This document shows, one piece after another, positions 38,552 to 50,400 of a stretch of 64,000 nucleotides of DNA. The number at the start of each line of letters is the position of its first letter. Positions within the stretch are counted from its first letter, which is position 1. The position numbers and the translations under genes are program-made. The stretch covers positions 13,850,576 through 13,914,575 of the forward strand of contig CM038711.1 of the NCBI GenBank assembly GCA_021613375.1, read 5' to 3'. This DNA is from Megaleporinus macrocephalus. Taxonomy: Eukaryota > Chordata > Actinopteri > Characiformes > Anostomidae. The notes beneath the pieces were generated by a model. That model made no database searches. It was not told the DNA's origin and saw nothing but the letters and a program-made list of their open reading frames with translations.

Positions 38552-39714
38552 ATTGTCATTTTAATGTTAGTCCTGTGTAGGCTCACAGGTTTCAAACAAC
38601 TAGGAAACTATAAAGTTGTAAAATAAAAAAAAAATGAAATGATTTTAAAGCTGTAATGATCTAAAACACTAATTTTTCATGATCAGATCTTACAATGAGA
38701 TAATAAGCTTAATCACCTAATGAGTACTTATTGATCCCAAAATACTGAAAATACTAAACATATTATTTAATGATTGTCATGGCACATATACTGTGTCCTT
38801 CCATTTTTCCACTATACGCCACCTTGTGGTGATTTGTTGTAAAATAATTGGACTGCAACTGTATGCTTATTGGTTTATTCAGACCATGTGACTCTAAGGG
38901 TAAAGGCTAACCAGGAAGCCTGCAGTAGTCAGAAATCTCTCCATGCGGTTAGACAGAGAGCATCTCCTCCTTTTTCCTTCTTGTTGTGCTATGGAAAGCA
39001 TTTGCTTGTAAGTTCATTGTTATTTCATAGTGTGTGTAATAAGTAGGCAAATATGTTGTCGATATTATGTTGGAGTAAAATTAACAGTTGTTTATGTGGT
39101 AGAATGCTAAAATGCTAAGATAACCTAAAAAAATCCAAACAATTAATTAGGCTAAATTGATGCTTTCTGTAAACATTGAATGACCATGTGTACTGTATTT
39201 CAAGAGTACTTTGTAAACAAGCATTGTATGTTTGTGTCCCTTTCAGTTTACACAAAGAACGAACTAATTAATGAATCAAAGAAAGAGGAGAAAAGAACTC
39301 AGTTAAGCACTTCAATTATATCCTGTGTTCGACTTTCTCTGAAGTTCATGTGTTAGCTATCTGTCATTGGTGCGTAGAGGGAACGCGCGTTAGGGACAGA
39401 ATAATGATGCTTTTTGATGTGTAGTCCACAATGTTATGTACATATCTACATAAAATACATATAAAATGTCAAATTATTATAACAGGTCATTCCAACTTTT
39501 GAGTGATTGACAGTTTTTTTGCATGCAGACCTGGATCTGAAATATATTGGTCTTAGCATAGAACTACGAAGGCTCTCCTTTCAATTTGGTTTACTTAGTG
39601 CATCATTCTTCTAAGCCCATTGTCCAAATGTATGCCAAATGTTGATAATGATGTTTATTCAAGGCATGATTCATGCTGCTCAAGTGTCCTGTATGCAAAT
39701 ATTATGTAAATTAT
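38552..39714. other. no gene recognised
   Basis: AT-rich. A consensus-like splice donor (GTAAGT) follows an ATG near 38990-39012, but no partner exon or domain was found. Confidence 0.4.
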
Positions 39715-39717
39715 TAA

Positions 39718-40187
39718 AGGCTCATTTATACTCCCTCTACATGCGGGAAAATCAGTGTGCGCTTGAAACGATATAACCATCGCTGCCTACATACTTGTCT
39801 GCGTCAGCTCCGTTGACATGGTTGTAAAGCAACACTTCCAGTAGAGAGCAACTCGGAGTAAATTAAACATGGCGGATGGTGGATGAGCACGTAATTCTTT
39901 ATTTACTTTGAAAAACAACTGTTTGTCTCTGCGCCGCGGCGAAGTTACATCATAGTTAAAATATCTCGCACAACCAAAAAAGTCCCGCCGTTTCTTCTTC
40001 GCTGTGTTTGTATGGAAGTGGTCATGTCTTGCACTGTCCCCACTGTCTGCAGCGGTATTGCTCTGTCCTGTCCGTATCCATCAGCTTTCCTTAAACGTGC
40101 AAATTATACACGTTAAATTAAACAAAATAAACAAAATAAAGGACGTACAGAAAGCTCCATGCGTATCCGTAGAGTATGAATGAGCCT
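39718..40187. mobile_element. PIF/Harbinger-type MITE with TAA target-site duplication
   Basis: The left terminus AGGCTCATTTATACTC (39718-39733) and the inverse of the right terminus, AGGCTCATTCATACTC, differ at one base. Both ends are flanked by TAA (39715-39717 and 40188-40190), the 3-bp duplication expected of Harbinger elements. The 470-bp interior is non-coding, with a CpG-rich stretch near 39925-40000. Confidence 0.8.
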
Positions 40188-40199
40188 TAAGAGAAACAT

Positions 40200-40596
40200 T
40201 AAGGGCCATACAGTTCTCCAAAATGGGACCCAAGATGTCATTGGCACAGCCCAGCAAGTCCTCGATCACGCTATTAATTCCAAGTATGCAGTGCTCAATA
40301 CATCTTTGATGAGGACTGGACCAGTGTACAATAAAAACTGCCTGTGGCTTTCCACCTGTCAATACAACTTTGAATAGTGCTGAAACCCAGACAGCCTACA
40401 AATGAGAGGACCTAACTTCAACCTTGGGTGGAGAAGTCACCGCATGACAAAAGCACCCAAGGTGCATGTAATTAAAAGGGAACCCAACAGTGCCTCCAAA
40501 CATCCTTTCTAGAGGTGAATTTCTGGTGGTCTTGTTTTTGAAACTTTTCTTTGGTTCTGAGAGAGATGTATGTATACTTCATCCTGTGAGCAATTC
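40200..40596 (-). pseudogene. possible continuation of transposon-type ORF
   Basis: The minus-strand frame at 40362-40081 contains GINSVIEDLLGCANDILGP, with no recognised domain. It abuts the next entry and has the same orientation, so it may be part of the same decayed element. Weak. Confidence 0.25.
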
Positions 40597-41112
40597 TCAC
40601 ACTCCATGGTACCCTGTGTGACCTTTTAAACAAAAGCACATGCCAGGGCATTGCAAACCACTGAGTGGCTTTAAGGTTAGCCTGATTTCATCAAAATCTT
40701 GCATCACAAGTTGACAACTACTCCGGAAACAGGCCATATAAGTGTTGGTGAACTTTAGAGCTTTTGAGTTTCTGCAGCTGCAGCCCATTATTAAAAACCT
40801 AAAGCTTCTATTGTTTGTTATTGATAACCTTTTGTTTGTTTGTAGTGTTATTGACGGGAGCACACCAGAGTAGTAGTACTGACCACCAGCTTTCTCCTGA
40901 AATGCAAATTTACTTGATCTACCTGTACCCAACAGTGTCGAAGTGTCTCTTGGTTGCATTCGCTGATGCTTGCCAAGCAGTGAATATACGGCATTGTGTG
41001 TGATGCGGTGCTCAGTCATCCATTTCACAAGTTCATAGTTAATTTCTGAGTGAGATCCAGAATTAAAACCAGCCAAATCATTACTAAAGGAATTGAAGTC
41101 ACTGATGCACAC
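40597..41112 (-). pseudogene. transposon-associated protein remnant
   Basis: A 171-codon open frame reads LVKWMTEHRITHNAVYSLL, then DTSTLLGTGRS, QEKAGGQYYYSGV and, near the end, CLKGHTGYHG. This order resembles multi-copy fish proteins annotated as uncharacterised or transposase-like, in which an N-terminal region of this type precedes a cysteine-containing 'KGHxGYxxCxKC' motif. Here the last cysteines are lost at the frame's end. The start codon is uncertain and upstream sequence (to 41270) is shifted into another frame. I do not know its superfamily. Confidence 0.4.
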
Positions 41113-41199
41113 ACAAAACTTTGACAGTCCATGAATTCCATGTCAACATCTTCTCCATTGACACTGTTTTCTTTTTCTAAGTATGTGCTTTTGTCAGCA

Positions 41200-41690
41200 A
41201 CCCCTCCCACCACCAGAGGTCTCAATCCCCGGAATTCTGACTGGCTCAGCTTCACTTCACCTGACCCCAATTAATGCTTCTTTAAATACCCCTCCCTTTC
41301 CACAGGCAAGCACAAAGTATTGCCAGTATCTCCTGATCTGCAAACTGAGCGTTTCCTATTCCCTCACTGTGTATGATTCTCTGCCTGTTTTTTGTGGATT
41401 TTGTCTTTTGCCCCCTTTTTGGATTTGTCTGCCTGGATCTGCTGTCTACTGGTAACGAACCTCTGCTCTGCCCCGCCTCTTGACCTCTGCATTTTGACTT
41501 TGCCCTTATTGGACTTGTTGGCCTGCACATACGGACAGCCTTTCTGGTTTTGACCCATCTGCCCTGCCTCTGACCTCGCTTATCATTTCCCCCGCTGGTT
41601 TAATAAATATTACCTGCATATGGATCCCGACCCATTGTCTGAGTCCGTCTCACCACAGCTTTGCCCCCCCCCACCCTGTTTCCTGCTTTG
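41200..41690 (+). mobile_element. LTR-like fragment with poly(A) signal
   Basis: C/T-rich sequence with repeated CTGCCT/TGCC motifs, a 'ggtttaataaatatt' poly(A)-signal region at about 41598-41612 and a downstream 'ctgagtccgtctcacc'. This composition is typical of 3' LTR ends of fish Gypsy or ERV-like elements. No paired LTR was found, so solo-LTR status is a guess. Confidence 0.35.
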
Positions 41691-42715
41691 ACTGTATGTT
41701 TCTTTGCTTAACTGCCCAATAAGATGCTTTTCTGCAACTCATACTTAACAATGAGACAGAGTATACAAAACATTGTCATCTTCAATCTGTGTTGTCAAAG
41801 CCATGCCGCTGTTTTAAGCTGATCGTTAAACCAACAGTCGCTACTCAAATTCTAACTCCTTACTGAAGTAGCCTTTGTTAGTCTGCAGTACCGTAATGTT
41901 AAGTTAACAACAGAATTGTTTTTAATATAACTGGTAAATTGACACATTATTTCTGAAGTAAACATGAATTATTAAACTTACTGTGGACCTGGGACTGATG
42001 TCAGAACTCCATGTATTGCTTGTAATACTCAACAGTTTTTCAGAGGCTAATCTGTGTGAGTGTAAACTTCTTGATACAGCTCGGGAAAATTAACACCTGA
42101 AAAATAGGAAGGGTATAACGCGGCTCCTGGTGAAATAATAAGCAGCAGGCTTGGTTATCTTAAATGGCCAGTCACATATTTGGACTGAAAATTAGCCAAC
42201 ACTGTTACCTAGCCAGTCAATGCTTCTGTATCGTTCCAAAGCATAATTTACTTAACATGACCAAACTCATAATACACAGAGTGAGGAACCTTTTAAAATT
42301 AATACTATTCAAATGCAACCAAACAACATACACATTTAAAGTTGGCCGGAAGTTTAAGTAAGAAGCACTCTTTACTTATTGATGTTTTACTTTGAATTGC
42401 TAAGAAAATACTTTTTGCTATATATTAATGGTGTAGCAGTTTGGGCTGTTGGTTTGAGGGTTTTTGGGTAGGACCTTATTTTGCTCTCAAAATGACCTCA
42501 TTTGTTCGTGGCATATTTTCCACAACATATTGGAAACATTCCTTTAAGAATCAGGTCAATGTTAAGTCACAGATTTTTCAGGTGGCCTTTTATGTTGCAA
42601 GTCTTCCTTTCTGCCAGATCACAAAGGCGCTTGAGTGGTTTCACATCTGGTGACTGGGAAGCCCACTAAAAGAACACTAAACTCATTGGCATGTCCATAG
42701 AACCAATGGGAATTT
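41691..42715. other. no gene recognised
   Basis: AT-rich with short frames lacking domains. Confidence 0.4.
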
Positions 42716-42719
42716 AAGT

Positions 42720-43075
42720 GTTTCATAACAGGATGTATATGGGTGTATTTACATACTGGATGTTGTTATTAGAAGATTGGTGTAATGACAGGACTCACAT
42801 TGCCTGCAATGATACCAGTGGGCAACCGTCATGGCCCTCTACGCCCTCTCAGAGCACACAATTGCCAAAACAGGAAGTTTGGGAAAACAATAGTGTGCTC
42901 TGAATCCCTGGGCGTGTAGGTGATACAATGGTGTGGGAAATTGGGCCTGTTAATACCAAGGAATCATGACTTGAACATTACAGACTGTTGGACTATTGTT
43001 GCTGACCGTCTGCATAACCTTTAATGACTTATCTTTTAATGGTTACTCTCAGCATGATAAACATTGATGAAGAAC
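42720..43075 (+). mobile_element. Tc1-like transposase relic, 5' piece
   Basis: Contains 'ttaataccaaggaatcatga', 'ctattgttgctgaccgtctg' and 'tctcagcatgataa', paralleling 3195-3455. The sequence breaks at about 43075. Confidence 0.5.
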
Positions 43076-43084
43076 AGAGTGAAG

Positions 43085-43225
43085 GGGGATTACCAAGTAT
43101 TCAGAAAACTACCGATGGACTACAGTCTTCATTTGTGGATATAAGTGCTCCTATGTGGTAAGTAGAGCTAATAAAATGGACAGTGAGTGTAAAAATAAGG
43201 AGGTGGTTTTAATGAAGGAGCCGGT
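43085..43225 (+). mobile_element. long-inverted-arm element terminus inserted in Tc1 relic
   Basis: 'tggactacagtcttcat', then 'gagctaataaaatggacagt' and 'gaggtggttttaatg' form the right end of the family seen at 14370-14925, here inverted. It separates the two halves of a Tc1 relic, so it inserted later or replaced a deletion. Confidence 0.55.
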
Positions 43226-43329
43226 CGGCCTTAAGCTTAATTATAAGCAACACTGCAATTCCCTTAAAAGGCTTCTATTCAGAACTTCATACTGAAAAAA
43301 ACATTATTGCTTCACACAATGATTCTTGG

Positions 43330-43440
43330 TATGTGGACCAGAATCTTAAAAGAATGTATCCAACACTTTGTGGAATCCATGCCACAAAGAACTAAGGTTG
43401 TTTTAAGAGCTAATAGGGACTGAACCCACTGTTGGTACAT
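43330..43440 (+). mobile_element. Tc1-like transposase relic, 3' piece
   Basis: 'aagaatgtatccaacacttt', then 'gtggaatccatgccac', and a tail translating to the usual HLVESMP end of this Tc1 family. Confidence 0.55.
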
Positions 43441-43584
43441 TGCTCTGTGAGGGTATATGTTAAGCTTGTGCTATATATACTTAAATAAATACATTCAGGG
43501 TCATTCCTTTTTGAAGGAGTTAAAATAAATGTAAATGTAAATATGAAAGGGTCGCTACTACATGCAAGGTTTAACTATTTAGTA

Positions 43585-44330
43585 CAGATGGACCGATCAG
43601 CGGTTTTGAGGCCGATTCCGATCACCGATCACCTTTCAGCGCGAATGGCCAATAGCTGATATTGATCGAGGGCGGGGCTATATGCCACAGCAGACTACAT
43701 ATTATATAAACTCAGTCACTCTGACTGTGGTTGCTTTAGCTCTCTGGTTGTTGTTACTGCTGTACTGTTCGTACCGGTCAGATCTGGTCTGCGCGGTATT
43801 TTGGGTTGTTTGTTTAGTGCTAGCTGCGCGTGCTAGCTCTGCTGTTTGCTGATACTCACTGTATTTAGCTGTGTGGTGTCTCTGAAATGCCGTATCAGAT
43901 TAGTAGTGTTAAATGTCTTTGTCTCGGTTCTGATTTTGCTAATTTTACAGATGTTACAAACTGCCCTGGAGTCACATACGGTAACAAACTGCCAGACGGA
44001 CGATGTTTTCTTTCGGCACATGCGGTGAACGCTTAAACTGTTCTCGCGAAGCCACTGCTTTAGTCAGTCTGTGGAAAATGAAACGGTATGTGTTTCCACC
44101 TAGCGGTTCAGATAGGAATTGCAGGGACCTGGCCAGAGGGGGTTTCACACAGGGCTCTTCTTCCTGGATGAAACGCTAGATGGAAATACAGAAATTAGGC
44201 TCATTTGTTTAACGCCATCGATCGGCTCTCGAGATCGACTAAATTGGAAAAATATCGGCCAATTGCAGATCACATATTTTAATTAAAAATCGTCTGATAC
44301 TGATACATGGCTGATCAATCTATCAAACTG
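43585..44330 (-). mobile_element. deleted hAT element (746 bp) retaining a BED finger
   Basis: Begins CAGATGGACCGATC and ends with the inverse of CAGTTTGATAGATTGATC. Both ends carry the nested GATCGG-rich subterminal repeats common in fish hAT elements. Flanks 'tttagta' and 'tttagca' are a near-match for a target duplication. The interior keeps the transposase N-terminus on the minus strand and lacks the catalytic region. Confidence 0.65.
43833..44021 (-). pseudogene. hAT transposase N-terminal BED zinc finger
   Basis: A 62-residue frame from ATG at 44021 contains SSVWQFV, CNIC (the C-x2-C pair), a T-x-NLIRHFRD segment and a following QLNTV. This resembles the BED-type DNA-binding finger of hAT transposases and ZBED proteins. 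The first ligand histidine is present (LIRH). The second expected histidine appears lost (RDTTQ). Downstream codons (43820-43725) match, inverted, the start of the segment at 45475. Confidence 0.6.
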
Positions 44331-45465
44331 TTTAGCATTTCATCCAGCCCCCAGTGAAATTAGTGCCCTGGTTACCATGGAGCAAGTAATCTTTTGCAAT
44401 AGAACTGCCTCTGGGAAACTAATAGCAGCACACACTGTATACCTTTTTAGGTTATTCTTTTGCCGATTGTTGATTTAGACTAATTTTACTTGACAGTATA
44501 ATTACAGACTCACTGTTTAATCAAATTTTTTGTTTTTTGTTCTTGTAGTTTCACACCTTCTATCATTAAAACTTGCCAATTACAAAACACTCTCTATATC
44601 TTGAAGGACTTCAATTACATTGTAGGACAACAGTCTGAAGGCCTTGGTATCAATGGGTTGCCTTTAACGAGGCAGGGAGATAAAGTGGCGCGTAGGGGTT
44701 TCATTTTTCGCCCATTACATCACTAGAGGACCTGAATGACTCAATTCAGTCCAACTCAGTCCAGACAATTTATGAGAAAAAATATATAAAATATGCTGAA
44801 TAAATAGTTATGTTCTCTGTTTCTGAGAACCTGAATGACTCAACTGGAGTCCAGACTGTCAGTGACCCCCAATTTATGACAATAATGTATGACTTTGTCA
44901 CCCTTATAAATAAAGCACACTGAATGACTGTGTGAAATATGCTGTATAAATAAACATGTAGTAATGTGTCCTAAAGTCATATCAAATATCTGTGACTAAC
45001 TGTAGACAAAGAGCCTCCTCCCTTAGTTGCGGTTTTCATTTTGGTACATGGCCATAAAGCTGCCTGTGTCATAAACAGTGGCACTTAGACAGATCAGAAA
45101 TTGTCACGTTATCCAAACATATCGATTGTGAAGCATATCTATATGTAGTTGCCCAAAATAAGAGAAAGTTTTATGTAAAAACATTTAAAGGTGGAAGCGT
45201 TCTAAGGTGTTCCATTAGAGTTTGAGTCTATTTTAGCCTGTGCTTTTCTAATCTTATATGGTCTTGTTTTTACCACAACAGCATGCTGGAACATGCAGAT
45301 GATGACTTTAATGCTGTCAGCAACAGACTATTACAGCGAGATGGAACGCACTTTGGAGATCTTGCTTCACTGGCTAATGTCTTGTTTTACTGATGAAATG
45401 GTTAGCGGCTCCACTGTACACAACATTATAATTCCAGTAAAATTCCAGACGGTTAATGGCAGTTA
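44331..45465. other. no gene recognised; local duplication
   Basis: 'cctgaatgactcaa' and 'agtccagac' recur near 44730 and 44830 in similar order, suggesting a local duplication of about 100 bp. Nothing else was identified. Confidence 0.4.
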
Positions 45466-45965
45466 ATGGTTTGTGTTTGCGCAGCTAGCACTAAACAAAT
45501 AACCCAGAACACAGTGCACACCAGATTTGACCGGTACGAACAGAACAGCAGCAACAACAGCAAGAGAGCTAAAGGAATCACAGCCAGAGTGATTGAGTGT
45601 ATAGTTCTAGATAAGCAGCCCTTGTCGGCTGTAGAAGACGTGCCTTTCTGCTGCTTAATATTCCACCTGTATCCACGCTCTGCTGTTCCTAGTAGAGATA
45701 CTTTTCAGATGTGGCTCTTGCGGAGCTGTATCAAGAGGTTTACACCCACATAGACCAACTTCTAATTTAGTTAAAAATATTATGCTGTTTCTCATGAGCT
45801 TGTTAAAAATGGTAATAAACCAGTTTTGACCATGTTTCATGACTTGCTTGCGCTAATAATGGCATGTAGCCCTGCCAGTGATCGGTATCGGCTATCGACC
45901 AATCGCGTTGAAAGGTGATCGGCAATCGGAATCAGCCTCAAAAATGCTGAACGATCCATCTCTAG
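45466..45965 (+). pseudogene. hAT transposase fragment, opposite orientation to the 43.6-kb copy
   Basis: A 95-residue frame ending at 45753 includes AKGITARVIECIVLDKQPLS, then VEDVPF, and LYPRSAVPSRDTF. This is the region directly after the BED finger in hAT transposases (the 'LD.QPLSxVE...F' motif). The sequence then runs, non-coding, to a hAT terminus ('tgatcggcaatcggaatc', 'aacgatccatctctag') near 45965. No left terminus or catalytic domain is present. Confidence 0.65.
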
Positions 45966-45978
45966 TTGTTATAATGCC

Positions 45979-46175
45979 TCATGTGCCAGAATGTAACTGC
46001 AGCACCATTTAAGATGAAATGGGCAAAAAAGAAAAAAAGAAGAAGAAGCTGTATTAGCAGTATTAGCCCTGTATTAAACCTATAGGTAGGATAGTTTGAC
46101 AGTCTAAATGTTCATATCAGGTAACGTTACCAGTATTAAAATAATATATTTTGTCAAAAATAAAATTGAGGTTAA
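45979..46175 (+). repeat. direct repeat copy 1 (TTTAAGRTGRAA family)
   Basis: 'ccagaatgtaactgcagcac', 'catttaag' and 'ggtaggatagtttgacagtc' recur in the same order and strand at 47256-47440. Confidence 0.75.
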
Positions 46176-46247
46176 ATGTCTTATTTTGACCATGCACTAA
46201 GCATGCGGTACTCTCATGTTCTCTGAGACAATTTACATTACAAAATA

Positions 46248-46760
46248 TTTTCACAGTTCAAAACCACCCAGAATTCCTATAATACCACACACAATAAACA
46301 AGCACTGTTTGTTTGAAAACAACAAAACTAAAAAAAGCAACAGAAACGAGACGCGCAGAGTAAAAAGTCTAGAGGCTTTAATATAGGACGTTTGGCAAAA
46401 GGCGATGTCAAAAACAATCCAAGTCAAAATCAGAGTAACCAAACAAGTACAGAGAACATACCAAAGAGAAGAGACAGTGTAACAGGTGAGTGTCCAAAAA
46501 CCATAAGATAGGTAATACACGGTAATGTAGAGAGAGAGTAATAGAAAGCTCGTAATGCTGCCAACAGTCAAAACTCAAAACAGGACAGAGCTTAAATACA
46601 CAGGTATACAGGTGTTGATAATTAATAGTCAGGTGACCCAGACCGGTAGCATGTCACATGACTTTGGTCGGAAGTCATGTGACTGGTAGGAGAGTTCTGG
46701 GAAATGGAGTTTTCAGTGTTGGTTTGATCTTGGGAGCCGACAGGAGACGTGACACTGACA
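46248..46760 (-). mobile_element. possible LTR-like fragment
   Basis: Read on the minus strand it begins near 'gtcacgtctcctg' and is followed by T/A-rich sequence with 'tacctgttac'-like motifs. Order and composition resemble fish LTRs. Weak support; no internal coding sequence is attached. Confidence 0.25.
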
Positions 46761-46849
46761 TAAAAAAAAACATTCATATGTAAAACTTCCACCACACTCT
46801 CCAAAAAGAACACCCATCTGTCCATCTGCAGTTTACTAACAATCACAGG

Positions 46850-47170
46850 GACAAACTGGGGTGATGGAGCCAAGATAAAGAACAAAGTTTTGAAATGGCC
46901 AAGTAAAACGGCCCACCCTTAATCCTACACCAATGTTGTGGGAGGACCTGAAGCAAGTAGCTGTGATGCTGGCATGCTGGGAAAACTGGGTTGAAATTCC
47001 AAGCTGATGTGCTGGAATTACTGGAATGATTTAGTTGCAGTTATTGTTATTCAAGAGGGTCACACCAGACATTAAAAGCAAAAGTCCACATACTTTTGCC
47101 ACTCACAGAGATAAAACACTGGATCATTTTGCCTAATAAATAACGTACCAGGTTTAATATGTCTTTATGT
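46850..47170 (+). mobile_element. Tc1-like transposase C-terminus and 3' end relic
   Basis: 'ttgaaatggccaagtaaaac' and 'gttgtgggaggacctgaag' correspond to the EWPSQ and W-E-DLK motifs. They are followed by the 3' non-coding end 'agggtcacaccagacatt', 'acttttgccactcacaga' and 'gcctaataaataacg'. Same 3' family as 10980-11230. Confidence 0.6.
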
Positions 47171-47255
47171 ATTTATAATACTTAGGATTAAAGAAACTTC
47201 TTATTAGCCAGCTTGGAAAATTGACCTTAAATGGAGCAAGAGTTGTTCAAATGCA

Positions 47256-47440
47256 CCAGAATGTAACTGCAGCACCATTTAAGGTGGAATGGGAAATAAG
47301 AAGCTGTATTTAGCCTCATATTAAAACCATATTAACACTACAGGTAGGATAGTTTGACAGTCTAAGTGTCTATACATTAGACAAAGCTACCAGTATTGAA
47401 ATAATAATTAGGTTAAGTTTTGTCAAGACTAAAATTTGTA
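47256..47440 (+). repeat. direct repeat copy 2 (TTTAAGGTGGAA family)
   Basis: Paralogue of 45979-46175. Its 'catttaaggtggaa' core also matches the palindrome arm at 20487-20502. Confidence 0.75.
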
Positions 47441-50400
47441 GTTTTCACAGGTGTAAACATAGGTTCCTGAGAGATCCTGAAGTTTTCAGCATTGAAAAAT
47501 AACTAGGATGTTTTGATAGCCTAAATCAGGGGAAATGAGTGATATTAAGCCTGCTATTAAGTCTGAAGCGAATTAACGTTAAAAACACAATAAAACATTG
47601 GTCACTTTCATGGCCACATGATGCTACCTTTAATGTTAATGCAAAGCTTATTATTTCGTTTTATTTTGTGAGTTTTACATCTTGAGCAAGGTGAGGCAGA
47701 AAATAACATCTGAAGGTGTTTCTCAGCAAATTAACAGATATGTGTTAAAAAAAACACGTTTTGATTTGTTGGAACAAGCAGGATGACGAACCGTCCAACT
47801 GCTACTGTAAGACAACAGAAAAGAAACACCGGTCTGAACCAGATTTTGGATTCACGTGTTTTTACTGGCAATCAAATTCCATGTTTGGTGAATGGCCTTC
47901 TGTGTGTGGAAAGCAGGTTTAGCTAGTAATCCAAGTATGTGAAAAGTGATTTGATGTTATTTAATGTAAAAGGTTTTATCTTTTAATCCTATTTTTAATT
48001 TACAATGGATATTACAAAGAAATTTAATTTGCAGTAGACAGTGTTATATATATTTTGACATGCAAATCAAATTCCTGATGTCAAGAATTCAATATTTAAA
48101 GTTAAAATGTGTAACCCATTGAATGCCTATTTGTTTTTCAATTAAACATTCAAATCATGTGTCATTAATAATAGAGTGAAAAAGGTGTGTTTTATGGGCG
48201 GTCTCAATTGTGATTGGTGAGATAAGGTGTTGTATAGTGAATAAACATATTTCTTTAATCCAGTCATCAATTCATGCCGGCCTAGTTATTAAAACTTCAC
48301 TGGAAGTCTCCAGCAATCACACTAAAATGTTCTTTCACATTCTAGCATGATTATTTTATTTATATAAAAACGCTTATACAACAGCAAAATTAATACTCTG
48401 CAAAAAACATCAACATATTTCAACATTGTTCATTTATTGTACCATTGTTAACTTTATTGTAACTTTAACATTTGAACTTATACAATATACAATATACATT
48501 GTAATACTGTCGCTAGTCATTTAAGCACAACATTTACTAACATAGCTTTATAGTAAGTATGCATTGATGCCACTCCAGACTATGTTCCCTCAGTGGTACT
48601 GAGTGGCTGTGTTAATATAGAACATGTAATATATGTCAAGTGACTATCTGCTTTAATGGACTTGACATTAAAGCATAAATTCTTATACGGTCATTGTGAT
48701 CTTTAATGTTTCTCTGTTCTAAGTATAACTAATCTATTTAGTTATCTGGCTACACTTGCTTTGTGGAGATCGCCCGTCCCGTTTTTAGAACACATAACTC
48801 ATTATCATGAAAATACATATGAAAATGAAACTGGCGAAATATTTAACTGATTAGTGGTCAATACAGTGAACAGCTGTGGCTGACTAAACAGTGTACACAT
48901 GTGCTGTGGTGGCCGATAAGGCAGTTCCCGCAGTCTGTAGTTTGTGACGTGGCCAGACAGTAATGTAACTTCACGTTTACAAGTACTTTCTGACAAAAGT
49001 TAATAGAAACGTTAGCTAACCCAAACCCTCCTAGCCTGTTACCATAACAACACATTATACATAAGCTGTTTTTATTAAAGTCATCATTGCTATTCACTTC
49101 TATTCACTTCTCCAGCGAGGCGAGAGCTCAGGTCAGTGAAGCTGCTGTCTGCAGGATATTTCTGAACAGGCATCTCAACACAAACCTTAACAATGTGAAA
49201 GACCCAGATCCCCCAACCCCCCCACCCTGACCACGTTACTGACAATTCACGGTTGACTCTGGTGACATCCGAGATGTTCATGAGTAGGGTCCCCATTGAC
49301 CCATTCGGCTGGAAGCAAAGTATCGATTCTCATTAACTTTTCTCTCATTTTTTCTCTCATCACTCTAAGAAACCATTTTTGTACATAATGGCCTTTAACT
49401 AAGAACGTGGAGATGCTGGACTGTTAAATACATCTTTTGTTTACCATATTCTTTTATGTAATGCACTTTGGGATGTGACATTGGTAACACAACAATAGGT
49501 AATCAATATACTCTATATATTAGCTATTAGAATATATTAGCTAATAAAATTTATTATGCACATTAAATGAGAATTAAGCTGAGACTTCCACAAACACTTG
49601 CTTTACTGCATTTGCTGGATCAATTTTGGCTTCTAATCTCATTACAAACCACGACTACTGAATGAACTTCAAGTTGCCTGCCAAAATCCTAATCAGTGGG
49701 GAACTCCACCAATTAAATTAAAAAAAAAATCTGCATAACATCTAAAAGTTGTGGCGTAAACATGATGGGTGGTGTGAAATGCTGAATTCTAGAGAAATTT
49801 GCCGGGTCAGAACTGTTCACAGCAGTGGTGACGGGAGACATTAACATCTAATAAGCTCAATGCCTTAATGCCTTTATCAGTACACTGCCTGTTTGCCTGA
49901 CACATATAACAATTTTATAATAAAGTTTGGACTTAAAAAGTCTTTGAATGTATTTAAATCAATTAATTAGAGTGCATGAGGGGGTTTAGGCCATGTGTAT
50001 TGGTCTCTGGCAGTTGTGGACACTACATAAATGGGCTATATTGCTGTAGTAGATATCACAACCCCTGGTCAGCACCACTGTCAGGAAATCAGAGCCTGTT
50101 TCTGTACAACAAAGCACTTCATCAAATTCAAATTCAATTCACACAAACACATTCAATTATTCTGCACGAACCTGTTTCCATCTCATGGACATATTCAATG
50201 ACTTATTAGGATGACCTCAGGCCTCCCTTCTAACAGACTACTGGGATTGCGGTACAGTCAGTTCCCCCTTATCAGATCAGTTGTGAACAATTAGGATTGC
50301 ACTCTATCCTAGAAAAAGAAAAAGAAAAAAACACACAAAGAATTACTAATTCTCTTAACAGGCAGCGTTTACATATAAACACCTACAAGCCCAAAAATCA

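Noticed and set aside
38985..39012. Coding first exon ATGGAAAGC... followed by a GTAAGT donor
   Set aside because: Only a few codons with no partner exon, conservation or domain. Donor-like strings occur often by chance.
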